From Rhodovulum robiginosum (lineage in GTDB: Bacteria; Pseudomonadota; Alphaproteobacteria; Rhodobacterales; Rhodobacteraceae): 64,000 bases of DNA. The translations under genes and the position numbers were made by a program. Location of the stretch: assembly GCF_003944755.1 (NCBI RefSeq), contig NZ_RWGU01000040.1, forward strand, positions 1-64,000, read 5' to 3'. Positions 17,612 through 26,980 of this stretch are shown here, piece by piece (positions within the stretch are counted from its first letter, which is position 1; each line of letters begins with the position of its first letter). The notes below the pieces were generated by a model, which made no database searches, was not told the DNA's origin, and worked only from the letters and a program-made list of their open reading frames with translations.

Positions 17612-18454
17612 TCAGGCCGGGGCGGCCAGGGCCTCGGCGACCGCCGACAGCGGCAAATCCAGCCGCTCGATGCCGAGCTCGTCGAGGAAACGGCGCTCCA
17701 TGCGCGTCAGCTCGCCTTCGATGACCGCCGCGTGGCCCGTCGACGACCGCTTGGCGATCTGGCGGGCGAAGAGGCGCAGCATCTGGTCGTCGAACCGGCA
17801 ACCCAGAAACAGGAAGGGCCGGCCGGTGCGGCGGGCCTGCACCTCTTCCGGTATGGGGGACTGGATGTCGATCTCGGTCAGAACCTCGACATAATCGCTG
17901 TCGGAGATCAGGAAGGAATGGCCCTCGCGGATCACGCCGTGCGGCTTGTAGAGCAGCACGTCCCAGGCGGGATCGGGCGTTTCGCCGACGAGCGTCAGGT
18001 CCGCGTCATAGGCGCAGGTCCATATCTCGTGCCACTCCCCGTTGCGGCTGACGCCCTGCACGAGGCCCCAGCCGGGCTGATCCTCGGCGCGGAACGCCTC
18101 GATCAGACCGCTGTCGTACCACGCATCGACGACCATGGGCGGGCGGACGCGGGCGAGCCAGCGATGCAGCGGGCCCGGCGCGGGGTCGCCGGCAAAGGCA
18201 TCGAGGACGATGGACTCCAGGGTCTTGCGGAAGCGGCGGCTTTCGACGAATTGCGCCACTGACCACATGTTGCCGCGCGCGCGTTTGGGCGCGCGCACCC
18301 TGGCCTCGATCGCGGCGCAGAGCTCGGGCGGAGAGGCGGGCTGGCCGCCCCCGCCCAGCGCCGCAACGCCCGCGCCCAGGTAGGGCACGCGGCCGCCCTG
18401 GGCGACCTCGTCCAGCAGCGCGGAAAGCCGCTCCGCGGTCGCCATCGCGCTCAT
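17612..18454 (-). CDS. SIR2-like domain protein in the nif operon
   Basis: The 280-residue soluble protein looks like a SIR2-like (SIR2_2 type) NAD-binding protein. Visible are an N-terminal GRVPYLGAGVAAL (residues about 22-34), a central LLYKPHGVIREGHSFLISDSDY that matches the catalytic-histidine HG segment, and a late FLFLGCRFDDQMLRLFARQ. Members are deacylases or NAD hydrolases. Its substrate here is unknown. The ATG overlaps the nifT stop (ATGA), so it is translated with nifZ and nifT. The assignment rests on motif recognition and the nif role is unproven. Confidence 0.75.
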   Translation of the reverse strand: MSAMATAERLSALLDEVAQGGRVPYLGAGVAALGGGGQPASPPELCAAIEARVRAPKRARGNMWSVAQFVESRRFRKTLESIVLDAFAGDPAPGPLHRWLARVRPPMVVDAWYDSGLIEAFRAEDQPGWGLVQGVSRNGEWHEIWTCAYDADLTLVGETPDPAWDVLLYKPHGVIREGHSFLISDSDYVEVLTEIDIQSPIPEEVQARRTGRPFLFLGCRFDDQMLRLFARQIAKRSSTGHAAVIEGELTRMERRFLDELGIERLDLPLSAVAEALAAPA

Positions 18455-18660
18455 TCCGTCGACAGGCGGCGCGCGTCCACCGTGATCGGCATTTTCGGTG
18501 CCTCGTCAAAGGCGGGCATCTGGAAGGTCCAGCCGTTCGACAGCTTGGCCCAGCCGCCCCAGAGGCCCTCTTTTTCCTGTTCGACCACCAGTTCTTCGAG
18601 GTCTTTCTTGGGGACGTAGACCTCCGTGCCCTTGGGCGTTTCGCGGACCATGATCTTCAT
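18451..18660 (-). CDS. nifT: NifT/FixU protein
   Basis: The 69-residue product matches the NifT/FixU family (MKIMVRETPKGTEVYVPKKD, then GGWAKLSNGWTFQMP). These small proteins are encoded beside nifZ or nifK and have no settled function. Start and stop both overlap neighbours by four bases (nifZ before, SIR2-like after). Confidence 0.93.
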   Translation of the reverse strand: MKIMVRETPKGTEVYVPKKDLEELVVEQEKEGLWGGWAKLSNGWTFQMPAFDEAPKMPITVDARRLSTE

Positions 18661-18935
18661 GTCGTACTCTCCTTGTCGAGGCTGTCGAGCTCGTCGCGGC
18701 GCATGCCGACGATGGAGCGGCTGTCCACGAACTCGACCGCGTAAATGTAGAATTGTTGCAGGAACGTTCCGATGTCGCGCACGTAGCCTTCTTCGCCCTT
18801 GCGCACGACGAACTCGCCGATATCGCAGCCCGGCACGGTACCGTCGTTGCGGATGTGTTTCTTGCAGCGCACCTTTTCGCCGGGCTCGAAGGCGGGGGGG
18901 CCGTAGATTTCGATCTCTCGGTCATCGGTCGACAT
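18657..18935 (-). CDS. nifZ: Nitrogen fixation protein NifZ
   Basis: NifZ is a chaperone-like factor needed to form the second P-cluster of the MoFe protein. The 92-residue product has the family segments PPAFEPGEKVRCKKHIRNDGT and GEEGYVRDIGTFLQQFYIYAVEF. The ATG at 18935 lies inside the end of the LRV gene, overlapping it by 14 bases. The aaaggg tract upstream can serve as ribosome binding site. A longer in-frame start would overlap the LRV gene much more. Confidence 0.93.
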   Translation of the reverse strand: MSTDDREIEIYGPPAFEPGEKVRCKKHIRNDGTVPGCDIGEFVVRKGEEGYVRDIGTFLQQFYIYAVEFVDSRSIVGMRRDELDSLDKESTT

Positions 18936-19701
18936 CGGTTTCCCTTTCGGCTTCGGCGGAAAGCGCGGCCAGCCGCTCGGCGGCGGCCTCGCGCACGGGG
19001 GGGTCGGGGTCGTCGGCCAGGCGCCGCGCCAGCGTGGCATCGGCGCGTTCGGCCACCGCGTGCCGCACGCGCAGGTCGGCATCCTCGGCCAGCGCAGGCA
19101 GGTGGCGTTCGTCGATCCGCGCGGCCGCGGCCTGGCGCACCCGCGGCTCGGGGTCGGCGGCCAGGTGGGGCAGCCAGCGCGGCGCGATACGCCCGGCCAC
19201 CACATGGCGGATCTCGGGGTCGGGGTCGCCCATCAGGATCGGCAGCACACCGGGGTCGGCGCGCCCTGCCGCGACCAGCCGCACATATGGGTCCGCGTCC
19301 GACAGAAGCGGCGCCAGGTCGGCAAAGGGCATGCGCCAGGCCAGCGCCACGCGCACCTCGCGGTCGGGGTCTCCCAGCGCGGCGCGGGCCTGGCCCGCGG
19401 GCAGGCGCAGCACGGCGACGCTGCGCACCGCCGGATCGGGATCGTCCAGAAGCGGGCGCTGGCGGAACAGGTTGGCCACCCGCGCCGCATTCGCGCGGGT
19501 TTCGCAATAGGGGTCGTCCAGGCAGGCATCGGCGGCGTCGGGGTTCATCATGAAAAACCGCGCGATCCGCGGCGCGTAGCGGTCGAAGGCGCAGGACCAG
19601 CCGGGACCGCATTGCCGCTGCCCCAGAAGGTCGGAAAACCGGCAGGCCGCGCAGTCGAGCGCCTTTCCCTGCCAGTCAACCGGGTCGGGGCCGCCGGGCA
19701 T
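18922..19701 (-). CDS. 4Fe-4S leucine-rich-repeat-variant (LRV) protein
   Basis: The 259-residue protein begins with a cysteine cluster (CAACRFSDLLGQRQCGPGWSC, residues about 17-37) that in the Azotobacter LRV protein binds a [4Fe-4S] cluster. About eight repeats of roughly 24 residues follow, with the DPDPxVRxxVAxR pattern (for example DPDPEIRHVVAGRIAP and DPEPRVRQAAAARI). LRV genes are typical neighbours of nifB and nifZ, but the role is unknown. A protein-protein interaction scaffold is the simplest guess. It starts six bases after the ferredoxin gene. Confidence 0.88.
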   Translation of the reverse strand: MPGGPDPVDWQGKALDCAACRFSDLLGQRQCGPGWSCAFDRYAPRIARFFMMNPDAADACLDDPYCETRANAARVANLFRQRPLLDDPDPAVRSVAVLRLPAGQARAALGDPDREVRVALAWRMPFADLAPLLSDADPYVRLVAAGRADPGVLPILMGDPDPEIRHVVAGRIAPRWLPHLAADPEPRVRQAAAARIDERHLPALAEDADLRVRHAVAERADATLARRLADDPDPPVREAAAERLAALSAEAERETDVDR

Positions 19702-19707
19702 ATCACG

Positions 19708-19902
19708 TCAGGCCGGAATGCAGGTGGCCGGCACCGGGCAAATCTCGGCGCATTGCGGGTTGTCGAACTTGCCCTCGCATTCGGTGCACATGTCCGGGTC
19801 GATGATGTAGGTCTCGTTCTTGAACTTGATCGCCGCGTTCGGGCATTCGAATTCACAGGCGCCGCACACGGTGCATTGGGCGGTCACGATCTTGTAGGCC
19901 AT
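19708..19902 (-). CDS. 2[4Fe-4S] ferredoxin, nifB-associated (FdxN type)
   Basis: This 64-residue ferredoxin carries [11 protein letters not shown] and a second motif [17 protein letters not shown] with the longer spacing typical of nif ferredoxins. In rhizobia the gene after nifB is called fdxN. That name is kept here for the gene at 31218, which is closer to R. capsulatus FdxN. A FdxN-type ferredoxin supplies electrons to NifB in Azotobacter, which fits this location. An aaggag site precedes the ATG. Confidence 0.92.
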   Translation of the reverse strand: MAYKIVTAQCTVCGACEFECPNAAIKFKNETYIIDPDMCTECEGKFDNPQCAEICPVPATCIPA

Positions 19903-19934
19903 GGATAGCTCCTTGGTTTCCCGTCCGCGTGCAG

Positions 19935-21413
19935 TCAGGCGCTTTTTGCGGCCCGATCCGTCCGTGCGTTTTTCTGTTGCAGAACTGCGGCGATCGCCGT
20001 CTCGATATACTCTTCGCCCAGGCTGTCGATCGCCTCGATCCCCGCATCGGCGAGGCGCTTGCGCGGCCCGCCGCCGATCTTGGCGCAAAGCACGTAAGGC
20101 ACGTCCTCAAGCACGCGGATGATCTCTTCCATCCGGTCCTCGTCGCCATAGCCGCCGAGGCAGTAATTATCCGCCCGGCGGTGGCCGACGAAGCGGATGC
20201 CCTCGGCATCGGCCTCGTACATCTGGAATTCGACCGCCTTGCCGAAATGCAGGTTGATCCGGCCGGAACCGCGGGTGCAGACGGCAAAGAGTGTGGGGGC
20301 ATCGACCGCGTGAGCGGCGGCCTCTTCGGCGGTGCCGGCGGCGGCGGCGCGGTCCTGGCGCTCTTCGGCGACCCAGGCACGATAGGCGTCGCGCGCCTCC
20401 GGCGCGTCCTCGATCACCTCGGGCAGCTTGTCGAGGGTGAATTCCTGGCCCCGGTCCTCGCCCAGCAGGCCCACCGCGTCGGCCCGGCACTGGCGGCAAT
20501 GGCGCATCAGGTTGGCGCCGTCGCCGCAGTCGTCCTGCACCTTCTTCAGCTCCGCCGCGGTGGGGCCGCGTTGGCCCGTCAGGCCGAAATGGGTGCCGTG
20601 CGCAGGGTCAGAGATCAGCGGCATGATGTTGTGCAGGAAGGCGCCGCGCTCTTTCACCGCCTTGTTGACCTCGACCATGTGGTCGTCATTGATCCCCGGG
20701 ATCAGCACCGAGTTCACCTTTACCAGCACATCGCGCTCGGTCAGCATCTCCAGCGCCTGCAACTGACGGTCGCGCAGGATGGTGGCGGCCTCCAGCCCCG
20801 TGCGGCGCTTGCCCTGGTAAAAGATCCAGGGGTAAATCCTTGCCCCGATCTCGGGGTAGATCGCGCTGATGGTGATCGTCACGTGGTCGATGTTCATCTC
20901 GACGATCTCGTCGATATGGTCGGGCAGCGCGAGACCGTTCGAGGACAGGCACAGCTTGATGTCGGGCAGCTGCTCGGACACCAGGTCGAAGGTGGCCTTG
21001 GTGCGGCGCCAGTCATAGGCGGCGTCGCCCGGCCCCGCGATACCCAGCACCGAAAGCTGCGGCACCTCGGCGGCCACCGCCAGAACCTTGCGCGCGGCCT
21101 GCTCCGGCGTCAGCCGTTCCGACACCACGCCGGGGCGGCTTTCGTTGGCGCAGTCGTATTTGCGATTGCAGTAATTGCACTGGATGTTGCAGGCCGGCGC
21201 CACGGCGACATGCATCCGGGCGAAATAGTGATGCGCCTCTTCCGAATAGCAGGGGTGGTCCTTCACCTTGGCCCAGGTCTTGGGGTCCATATCCGCGGGC
21301 CCGGCGGACGAGCCGCAGGAGGACGCGCTGCACCCCCCCTTCTCCAGTGTCTCGCCCATCTCTTGCCGGTTCGAGACCGACAGGCCGGAAATCGGGATCA
21401 GGGGCGCGGACAT
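19935..21413 (-). CDS. nifB: FeMo-cofactor biosynthesis radical SAM protein NifB
   Basis: NifB fuses two [4Fe-4S] clusters and inserts the central carbide to make NifB-co. The 492-residue protein has the radical SAM motif C75-x3-C79-x2-C82 (CNIQCNYC), auxiliary-cluster cysteines before and after it (GGCSASSC and [10 protein letters not shown]), and a C-terminal NifX-like domain from about residue 350 ([19 protein letters not shown]). The ATG at 21413 has an aaggag site. An upstream in-frame extension runs through the promoter. It heads an operon with ferredoxin, LRV, nifZ, nifT and SIR2-like genes. Confidence 0.97.
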   Translation of the reverse strand: MSAPLIPISGLSVSNRQEMGETLEKGGCSASSCGSSAGPADMDPKTWAKVKDHPCYSEEAHHYFARMHVAVAPACNIQCNYCNRKYDCANESRPGVVSERLTPEQAARKVLAVAAEVPQLSVLGIAGPGDAAYDWRRTKATFDLVSEQLPDIKLCLSSNGLALPDHIDEIVEMNIDHVTITISAIYPEIGARIYPWIFYQGKRRTGLEAATILRDRQLQALEMLTERDVLVKVNSVLIPGINDDHMVEVNKAVKERGAFLHNIMPLISDPAHGTHFGLTGQRGPTAAELKKVQDDCGDGANLMRHCRQCRADAVGLLGEDRGQEFTLDKLPEVIEDAPEARDAYRAWVAEERQDRAAAAGTAEEAAAHAVDAPTLFAVCTRGSGRINLHFGKAVEFQMYEADAEGIRFVGHRRADNYCLGGYGDEDRMEEIIRVLEDVPYVLCAKIGGGPRKRLADAGIEAIDSLGEEYIETAIAAVLQQKNARTDRAAKSA

Positions 21414-21453
21414 GGGCAGTCTCCTTGGGCAGAGGGCATCACCGGAGCGATAA

Positions 21454-21468
21454 GCAGGAAGCGTGCCA
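21454..21468 (-). promoter_or_regulatory. Sigma-54 promoter of the nifB operon (variant -12)
   Basis: The minus strand reads TGGCACG-CTTC-CTGC, identical to the nifH promoter core. It lies 40 bases before the nifB ATG, with a perfect NifA site 65 bases upstream. Confidence 0.87.
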
Positions 21469-21533
21469 AGCACCGAAAAGCGCCGTTCCCGGCGTCGGTT
21501 GGGAGTTATTGGGAGCATGGGCGGCGAAACGGC

Positions 21534-21549
21534 TGTCAGGGCCCCGACA
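21534..21549. promoter_or_regulatory. NifA upstream activator site for nifB
   Basis: TGT-cagggccccg-ACA fits TGT-N10-ACA exactly. It lies 65 bases from the nifB -24 element and 53 bases from a weak sigma-54-like element on the other strand (21603-21617). Confidence 0.78.
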
Positions 21550-21602
21550 GAGCGTCGCAAAGACGACAAACCGTGCCCGGTCTCGTCCGCGGGCCTGACA
21601 TC

Positions 21603-21617
21603 TGGCTGACCGGGTGC
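21603..21617 (+). promoter_or_regulatory. Weak sigma-54-like element facing the small ORF
   Basis: TGGCTGA-CCGG-GTGC keeps the invariant GG and GC pairs at the right spacing but departs from the consensus at several other positions. It lies 53 bases from the NifA site and 86 bases before the 68-residue ORF. It could be a chance match. Confidence 0.3.
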
Positions 21618-21703
21618 GTCAGGAAGGTGTGAGGGGACATGTGCCATGGTGTCAGACATGCCGGCCAAACGCCGGTTCGGATCGAAACCAAGGAGGAGAT
21701 GCC

Positions 21704-21910
21704 ATGCTCACCCCATATGAGACCCGCATGCCGCGAACGGTGCGCCGCCCGGATACTGGCGGGCCCGCCCTTCGCCGGGGCATGTATCGCTGTCCGCACC
21801 AGTCGGGGCGCGACCGGCAGGCGCCCGACTGCCCCGCCACCTGGTGCGATGCCCCGTGGTCATCGGGCCAGACCCTGTGCCCGGCCGTGGACCCAGGCGC
21901 GGTCGGCTAG
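21704..21910 (+). CDS. Hypothetical 68-residue cysteine-containing protein
   Basis: A strong ribosome binding site (aaggagga, six bases from the ATG) precedes this short frame between nifB and nifA, on the opposite strand to both. The product starts [20 protein letters not shown] and has four cysteines in its second half (YRCPHQ, DCPATWC, LCPA) that could bind metal. Its TAG stop and the nifA stop share the bases CTAG. No family is recognised. The start site and location suggest a nif-linked role, but expression is unproven. Confidence 0.55.
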   Translation: MLTPYETRMPRTVRRPDTGGPALRRGMYRCPHQSGRDRQAPDCPATWCDAPWSSGQTLCPAVDPGAVG

Positions 21911-23664
21911 AACTTGCGTACTTCGATCCCGTGCTTTTTCAGCGCATAGCCCACCTGGCGCGGGGTCAGGCCAAGCAGGCGCGCGGCCTTGGCCTGCACC
22001 CAGCCCGAGCGTTCCATCGCGTCGACCAGCCGTGCGCGTTCGTCAAGCGGCGCGGCGGCAGCCGGCGCCGGCTGCACGGGCATCGGCGCCGGCATCGGCA
22101 CCATCGGCACGACGGGGCGCTGGCCGCGGGCGCTGTCGATGACCGGCAGCGGCGGGCGGATCGCCGCCAGCCCACCGATCGGCGAGCCCTCGCCCGACTG
22201 CATCCGCCACAGCTCGGCCGACAGACAGGTGCCCTGCTGGCAGGCCAGTTCCTGCGCGGTGATCTCGGTGCCCGAGGACAGCGACGCAACGCGGTGAATG
22301 CAGTTTTCCAATTCGCGCACATTGCCGGGGAACTGGCAGCGCGCCAGCGTCTGCACCGCGTCCGGTGCCATGGACTTTTCCATCCCGTTCTGTGCGTTGA
22401 ACCGGTCGAGGAAGGCCTGCGCCAATCGCGGCACATCCTCCAGCCGGTCGCGCAGCGGGGGCAGCACGATGGGCACGACGCAGATCCGGAAATAGAGGTC
22501 GGCGCGGAAATCGCCGCGGGCGACGGCGGTCTCAAGGTCCTTGTTGGTGGCCGTCACCAGCCGCACGTCGACCTTCAAAGTCTTCGCACCGCCGACGCGC
22601 TCGTACTCGCCTTCCTGCAGGATGCGCAGCAGCTTGGCCTGGAATTCCGGCCCTATCTCGCCGATCTCGTCAAGAAACAGCGTGCCCTTGTCGGCCAGTT
22701 CGAAGCGGCCCTTCTTCTGCGCGACAGCACCGGTGAACGACCCCTTCTCGTGGCCGAAAAGCTCTGATTCCAGCAGGCTCTGGCTCAGCGCGGCGCAGTT
22801 GACCTTGACGAAGGGCTTGTCGTGGCGATCCGACAGCGCGTGAACGGCCTTGGCGAACAGTTCCTTGCCGGTGCCGCTTTCGCCGCGCAACAGCACCGGC
22901 GTCTGGGTCGCGGCCACCTTGCGGATCTGGGCGATCACCGCCTTGATCGCGGGGCTGTCGCCGATGATGCCTTCGATCGGCTTGGGCGGCACGGTGGCCG
23001 GCGCGGCTGCCTTGTCGGTCGCGGCCCGCAGGGCAAGGCGCGCCTCTTCCATCAGCCGCTCGCGGTCGCGCGCGACGAGACGGCGGAACTTGATCGACTG
23101 TTCGAGGATCGAGGCGACCATGGTCAGCACCCGGAGGTCCTCGTCGAGATTGGTCGCGCAATCCTCGTCGAGGTCGCGCCAGGCGCCCAGCACGCCGATG
23201 ACATAGGGCGAATGCACCTGTTCGCGAATCGGCACCTCGATCAGGGCAAAGCGATTGTGCGGCGCGCCCGCCGGCACTGCCTCGGGCCCCAGTTCCTCGA
23301 CCGCATCGCACGAAACCAGCGCCACCCCGGTGCGGAACACCTGCCGCGTTGCGGCCACCGGCAGGGCGCCCGAGGCACCCGGCGTCCCCACGCCGCCCCG
23401 CGTGGTGGCCGCTATCACGAACGGGTTTACCGCCAGGCGTCCGCCCTCGGCCCCTCCCTTGTCGTCGAGCAGCGCCAGCGCGCCCATCTGCAGCCCCATG
23501 AATGAGGACAGCACGTTGAGCACGGACGGCATGACGGCGATCGGGTCGCTCGCCCCGGTCAGAATTTTCGCGGCCTCGCAAACGGTATCAAGGGGAAAGC
23601 GATCACACATTTCCCCTTGCGTTTGGCCGGTCTGGTCACGCAGACCCCCAGCAGAAACGCTCAT
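21907..23664 (-). CDS. nifA: Nif-specific transcriptional activator NifA
   Basis: NifA activates sigma-54 promoters from TGT-N10-ACA sites. The 585-residue protein has an N-terminal GAF domain (about 25-195), an AAA+ domain with Walker A GESGTGKE (261-268), the sigma-54 contact loop GSFTGA (308-313) and Walker B LFLDEIGE, and a C-terminal helix-turn-helix ([21 protein letters not shown]). Cysteines C443, C455, C475 and C480 keep the alphaproteobacterial C-x11-C and C-x4-C arrangement thought to sense oxygen or redox state. No NifL is present. A gagagga site precedes the ATG. Confidence 0.97.
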   Translation of the reverse strand: MSVSAGGLRDQTGQTQGEMCDRFPLDTVCEAAKILTGASDPIAVMPSVLNVLSSFMGLQMGALALLDDKGGAEGGRLAVNPFVIAATTRGGVGTPGASGALPVAATRQVFRTGVALVSCDAVEELGPEAVPAGAPHNRFALIEVPIREQVHSPYVIGVLGAWRDLDEDCATNLDEDLRVLTMVASILEQSIKFRRLVARDRERLMEEARLALRAATDKAAAPATVPPKPIEGIIGDSPAIKAVIAQIRKVAATQTPVLLRGESGTGKELFAKAVHALSDRHDKPFVKVNCAALSQSLLESELFGHEKGSFTGAVAQKKGRFELADKGTLFLDEIGEIGPEFQAKLLRILQEGEYERVGGAKTLKVDVRLVTATNKDLETAVARGDFRADLYFRICVVPIVLPPLRDRLEDVPRLAQAFLDRFNAQNGMEKSMAPDAVQTLARCQFPGNVRELENCIHRVASLSSGTEITAQELACQQGTCLSAELWRMQSGEGSPIGGLAAIRPPLPVIDSARGQRPVVPMVPMPAPMPVQPAPAAAAPLDERARLVDAMERSGWVQAKAARLLGLTPRQVGYALKKHGIEVRKF

Positions 23665-23789
23665 GATTTCCTCTCATCTTCACGTAGAGGTTTGTAACAG
23701 TCCGCGCCGCTGTCCAGCGTGTTCACCGGGTCGCGACTCTTTTGACCGGTTCCAAATGGGCCGACGCGGCCACAACGCACGATTGACAG

Positions 23790-23820
23790 CCGGTTTTTGC
23801 TGCAGCGCCGCAAAAACTGG
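23790..23820 (-). other. A/T-tract inverted repeat upstream of nifA
   Basis: CCGGTTTTTGC (23790-23800) and GCAAAAACTGG (23810-23820) pair at ten of eleven positions with one G-T pair. It lies between the efflux gene terminator and nifA and may form part of the nifA leader or a termination region. Confidence 0.35.
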
Positions 23821-23852
23821 CAGGCTGTGCGCGGTACGCGGTCCGCGCACAG
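23812..23852 (-). terminator. Terminator of the RND efflux operon
   Basis: CTGTGCGCGG (23825-23834) and CCGCGCACAG (23843-23852) form a perfect ten-base-pair stem with an eight-base loop. On the minus strand TTTTT follows eight bases after the stem. It lies 17 bases past the stop of the RND gene. Confidence 0.7.
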
Positions 23853-23869
23853 CGATTCGTGTGGAACTG

Positions 23870-26800
23870 TCAGCCCCTGCCGGGCCGCGTCCGGCGGCGG
23901 ATCAGCACGTAGAAAAGCGGTACGAAAAGCACGCCCAGCACCGTGGCCGAGATCGTACCGCCCAACACGCCCGATCCGATCGCCGTACGACCGCCCGACC
24001 CCGCGCCCGAGGACAGGACCAGCGGCACAACCCCCAGCGAAAACGCCATCGAGGTCATGATGATCGGGCGGAAGCGCTGGCGCGCGGCCTCTTTCGCGGC
24101 GGTGAAGAGGTCCTCGCCGCCTTCTTGCCGGTCGCGGGCGAATTCCACGATCAGGATCGCGTTCTTGCCTGTCAGGCCGATCACGGTCAGCAGGCCGACC
24201 TGGAAGAATACCCCGTTCTCGAAACCGCCCAGCCAGGCCCCGACCAGCGCGCCCAGTACACCGATGGGCATCGCCAGCATCACTGCGAAGGGGATTGCCC
24301 AGCTTTCGTAAAGCGCTGCGAGGCAAAGGAAAATCGCCGCCAGAGACAGCGCGTAGAGCAACGGCGCCTGGCTGCCCGACTCGCGCTCTTCCAGCGACAG
24401 GCCCGTCCAGGCAAGGTTGAAGCCGGGCGGCAGCTGGCCGGCCAGCCGCTCCATCTCCAACATCGCCTCGCCGGTCGTCACATCCGGCGCGGGGCTGCCC
24501 TGCAACTGCATCGCCGGCACGCCGTTATAGCGGTTCAGGCCCTGGGGTCCGAAGGTCCAGCCGGCCTCGACAAAGTTGGAAAAGGGCACCAGCCCGCCGC
24601 TGGCGTTGCGCACGCGCCATTGCTCGATATCCTCGGGCGTCGCGCGATACTCTGCATCGCCCTGCACGTAGACCCGCTTGATCCGGCCCTGGTCGATGAA
24701 ATCGTTCACGTAGGTGCCCGCCCAGGCCGTGGACAGGAGGTTGCCCACGTCGCTGGCGGTCAGGCCCATCGCACCGGCCTTGCGCCAGTCGATATCCAGG
24801 TTGAACTGCGCGGCATCCTCCAGCCCGCTGGGCCGGATCGAACCGATCTTGTCGCTTTGCGAGGCCATGCCCAGCAGCATGTTGCGCGCCTGCAAAAGCT
24901 CTTCGTGGCTTTGCCCGCCGCGCGCCTGGAGAAACAGGTCGAACCCGCTGACATTGCCCAGCTCGATCACCGAGGGCGGCACGATGGGAAACACCATCGC
25001 GTCGCGCACCTGGGAAAACGCGCCGAACGCGCGCCCGGCGATGGCCTGGACGCTCTGGTCGGGGCGCTGGCGCTCGCTCCAGTCCTTGAGCTGGACAAAG
25101 GCCAGACCCATGTTCTGCCCCTGCCCCGCGAAACTGAAGCCGACCACGCCGAACATCGAGTTCACGTTCTCGGATTCGGTGTCGAGGAAATGGTCCTCGA
25201 CCTGCTTGACCACCTCGAGCGTGCGTTCGGCGGTCGCCCCGGTGGGGGCCTGGATCAGGGTGAAGAGAATGCCCTGGTCTTCTTCAGGCAAAAACCCGGT
25301 CGGCGTCTTGACGAACAGCCAGGCCATGGCGACGCCCATCATCAGGTAGATCACCCCTATACGCAGCGGCCGCCGGATGATGTATCCCACGCTGCCCGCA
25401 TAGCCGCCCAAAAGCTTCTCAAAGCCGATATTGAACCAGCCGAACGGCCCCCGCCGGGTGTGCTGCGCATCCTTGCTGCGCAGGATCGAGGCGCAGAGCG
25501 CCGGCGTCAGCGTCAGCGCCACCACCACCGACAGCGCCATGGCCGAGACGATGGTGATCGAGAATTGCTGGTAGATCACGCCCGTCGAGCCGCCGAAGAA
25601 CGCCATCGGCACGAACACCGCCGACAGCACCAGCGCAATGCCGATCAGCGCGCCGGTGATCTGTCCCATCGACTTGCGCGTGGCCTCGCGCGGGGAAAGC
25701 CCCTCTTCCTCCATGATGCGTTCCACGTTTTCGACCACGACGATGGCATCGTCCACCAACAGGCCGATGGCCAGCACCATGGCCAGCATGGTCAGCGTGT
25801 TGATGGAAAAGCCAAAGGCCGCCAGCACGCCGAACGTGCCCAGCAGGACAACCGGCACCGCCAGCGTCGGGATCAGCGTGGCGCGCAGGTTCTGCAAAAA
25901 CAGCAGCATCACCAGAAACACCAGCGCGATCGCCTCGAACAGCGTCTTGACCACTTCCTTGATCGATATCTCGATGAAGGGCGTGGTGTCGTAGGGAACG
26001 ACGTATTCGACGTTCTCGGGGAAGAAGCTGGCGAACTCCTCGACCCGCTCCTTGACCAGGCGCGCGGTGTCCAGCGCATTGGCCCCCGGCGCCAGCTGGA
26101 TCGCCATACCCGCCGCGGGCTGGCGGCTGAACCGGCCGATGGTGGCATAGTTCTCGGCGCCGATCTCGACCCGCGCCACGTCTTTCAGCAGCACCAACCC
26201 GCCATCCGTCTCGGCCCTGAGCACGATCTGCTCGAAATCCTCGGGGGTCGACAGCAGCGACTGCGCCGTGATCGTGGCGTTCAGCATCTGGCCCTCGGGC
26301 GCGGGCCGCGCGCCAAAGGCACCCGCAGAGATCTGCGCGTTTTCCGACGACACCGCAGTGACCACATCGGACGGGGCCAGCTCGTAGGCGGCCAGCTTGG
26401 CCGGGTCGAGCCAGATGCGCATCGCGTATTGCGCCCCGAACACGCGGACGTTGCCGACGCCCTCGATCCGGCTGAACTCCTCGACCATGTTGGTGACCAT
26501 GTAGTCGGAGAGGTCGACCTGTTCGAGCGCGCCGTCGGTCGAGATCAGCCCGATCACCATCAGGAAGCCGGACGAGGATTTCTGGACCGTGACGCCCTGG
26601 CGCTGCACCGTCTCGGGCAATAGCGCGGTGGCCTGGCTCAGCTTGTTCTGTACCTGCACCTGGGCGATGTCGGGGTCGGTGCCGGTCTCGAATGTCAGCT
26701 CGACCGAGGCGCTGCCGGCCGAGGTTGAGGACGACTTGATATAGCGCAGCCCGTCGAGCCCGGTCATCTGCTGCTCGATGATCTGGGTCACGGTGTTGGC

Positions 26801-26971
26801 CACGGTCTGGGCCGATGCGCCGGGATAGGCCGCCGACACGGTGACCGAGGGCGGCGCGATCTGCGGGTATTGCGCAACCGGAAGGCTGATGATCGACAAC
26901 GCGCCGATGCCCATCAGGATGATCGAGATCACCCAGGCAAAGATGGGGCGATCGATGAAAAACTTGGCCAT
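23870..26971 (-). CDS. RND multidrug efflux transporter, AcrB/MexB (HAE1) family
   Basis: This inner-membrane proton-driven exporter of 1033 residues has the usual HAE1 length and order: N-terminal helix (FFIDRPIFAWVISIILMGIGA), porter domains, a 12-helix membrane domain with the proton-relay DD pair in GLLVDDAIVVVENVERI, and GLTGKNAILIVEFA in the second half. It forms a tripartite pump with the adaptor gene nine bases upstream. No outer-membrane TolC-like gene is visible here. A TetR-type gene is divergent. Substrates cannot be predicted. Confidence 0.95.
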   Translation of the reverse strand: MAKFFIDRPIFAWVISIILMGIGALSIISLPVAQYPQIAPPSVTVSAAYPGASAQTVANTVTQIIEQQMTGLDGLRYIKSSSTSAGSASVELTFETGTDPDIAQVQVQNKLSQATALLPETVQRQGVTVQKSSSGFLMVIGLISTDGALEQVDLSDYMVTNMVEEFSRIEGVGNVRVFGAQYAMRIWLDPAKLAAYELAPSDVVTAVSSENAQISAGAFGARPAPEGQMLNATITAQSLLSTPEDFEQIVLRAETDGGLVLLKDVARVEIGAENYATIGRFSRQPAAGMAIQLAPGANALDTARLVKERVEEFASFFPENVEYVVPYDTTPFIEISIKEVVKTLFEAIALVFLVMLLFLQNLRATLIPTLAVPVVLLGTFGVLAAFGFSINTLTMLAMVLAIGLLVDDAIVVVENVERIMEEEGLSPREATRKSMGQITGALIGIALVLSAVFVPMAFFGGSTGVIYQQFSITIVSAMALSVVVALTLTPALCASILRSKDAQHTRRGPFGWFNIGFEKLLGGYAGSVGYIIRRPLRIGVIYLMMGVAMAWLFVKTPTGFLPEEDQGILFTLIQAPTGATAERTLEVVKQVEDHFLDTESENVNSMFGVVGFSFAGQGQNMGLAFVQLKDWSERQRPDQSVQAIAGRAFGAFSQVRDAMVFPIVPPSVIELGNVSGFDLFLQARGGQSHEELLQARNMLLGMASQSDKIGSIRPSGLEDAAQFNLDIDWRKAGAMGLTASDVGNLLSTAWAGTYVNDFIDQGRIKRVYVQGDAEYRATPEDIEQWRVRNASGGLVPFSNFVEAGWTFGPQGLNRYNGVPAMQLQGSPAPDVTTGEAMLEMERLAGQLPPGFNLAWTGLSLEERESGSQAPLLYALSLAAIFLCLAALYESWAIPFAVMLAMPIGVLGALVGAWLGGFENGVFFQVGLLTVIGLTGKNAILIVEFARDRQEGGEDLFTAAKEAARQRFRPIIMTSMAFSLGVVPLVLSSGAGSGGRTAIGSGVLGGTISATVLGVLFVPLFYVLIRRRTRPGRG

Positions 26972-26980
26972 GCTCCGGTC

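Noticed and set aside
23255-26623. A 1122-codon open frame on the plus strand
   Set aside because: It lies antisense to the RND transporter gene, has a histidine-, arginine- and glutamine-rich composition typical of antisense GC-rich frames, and shows no known domain.
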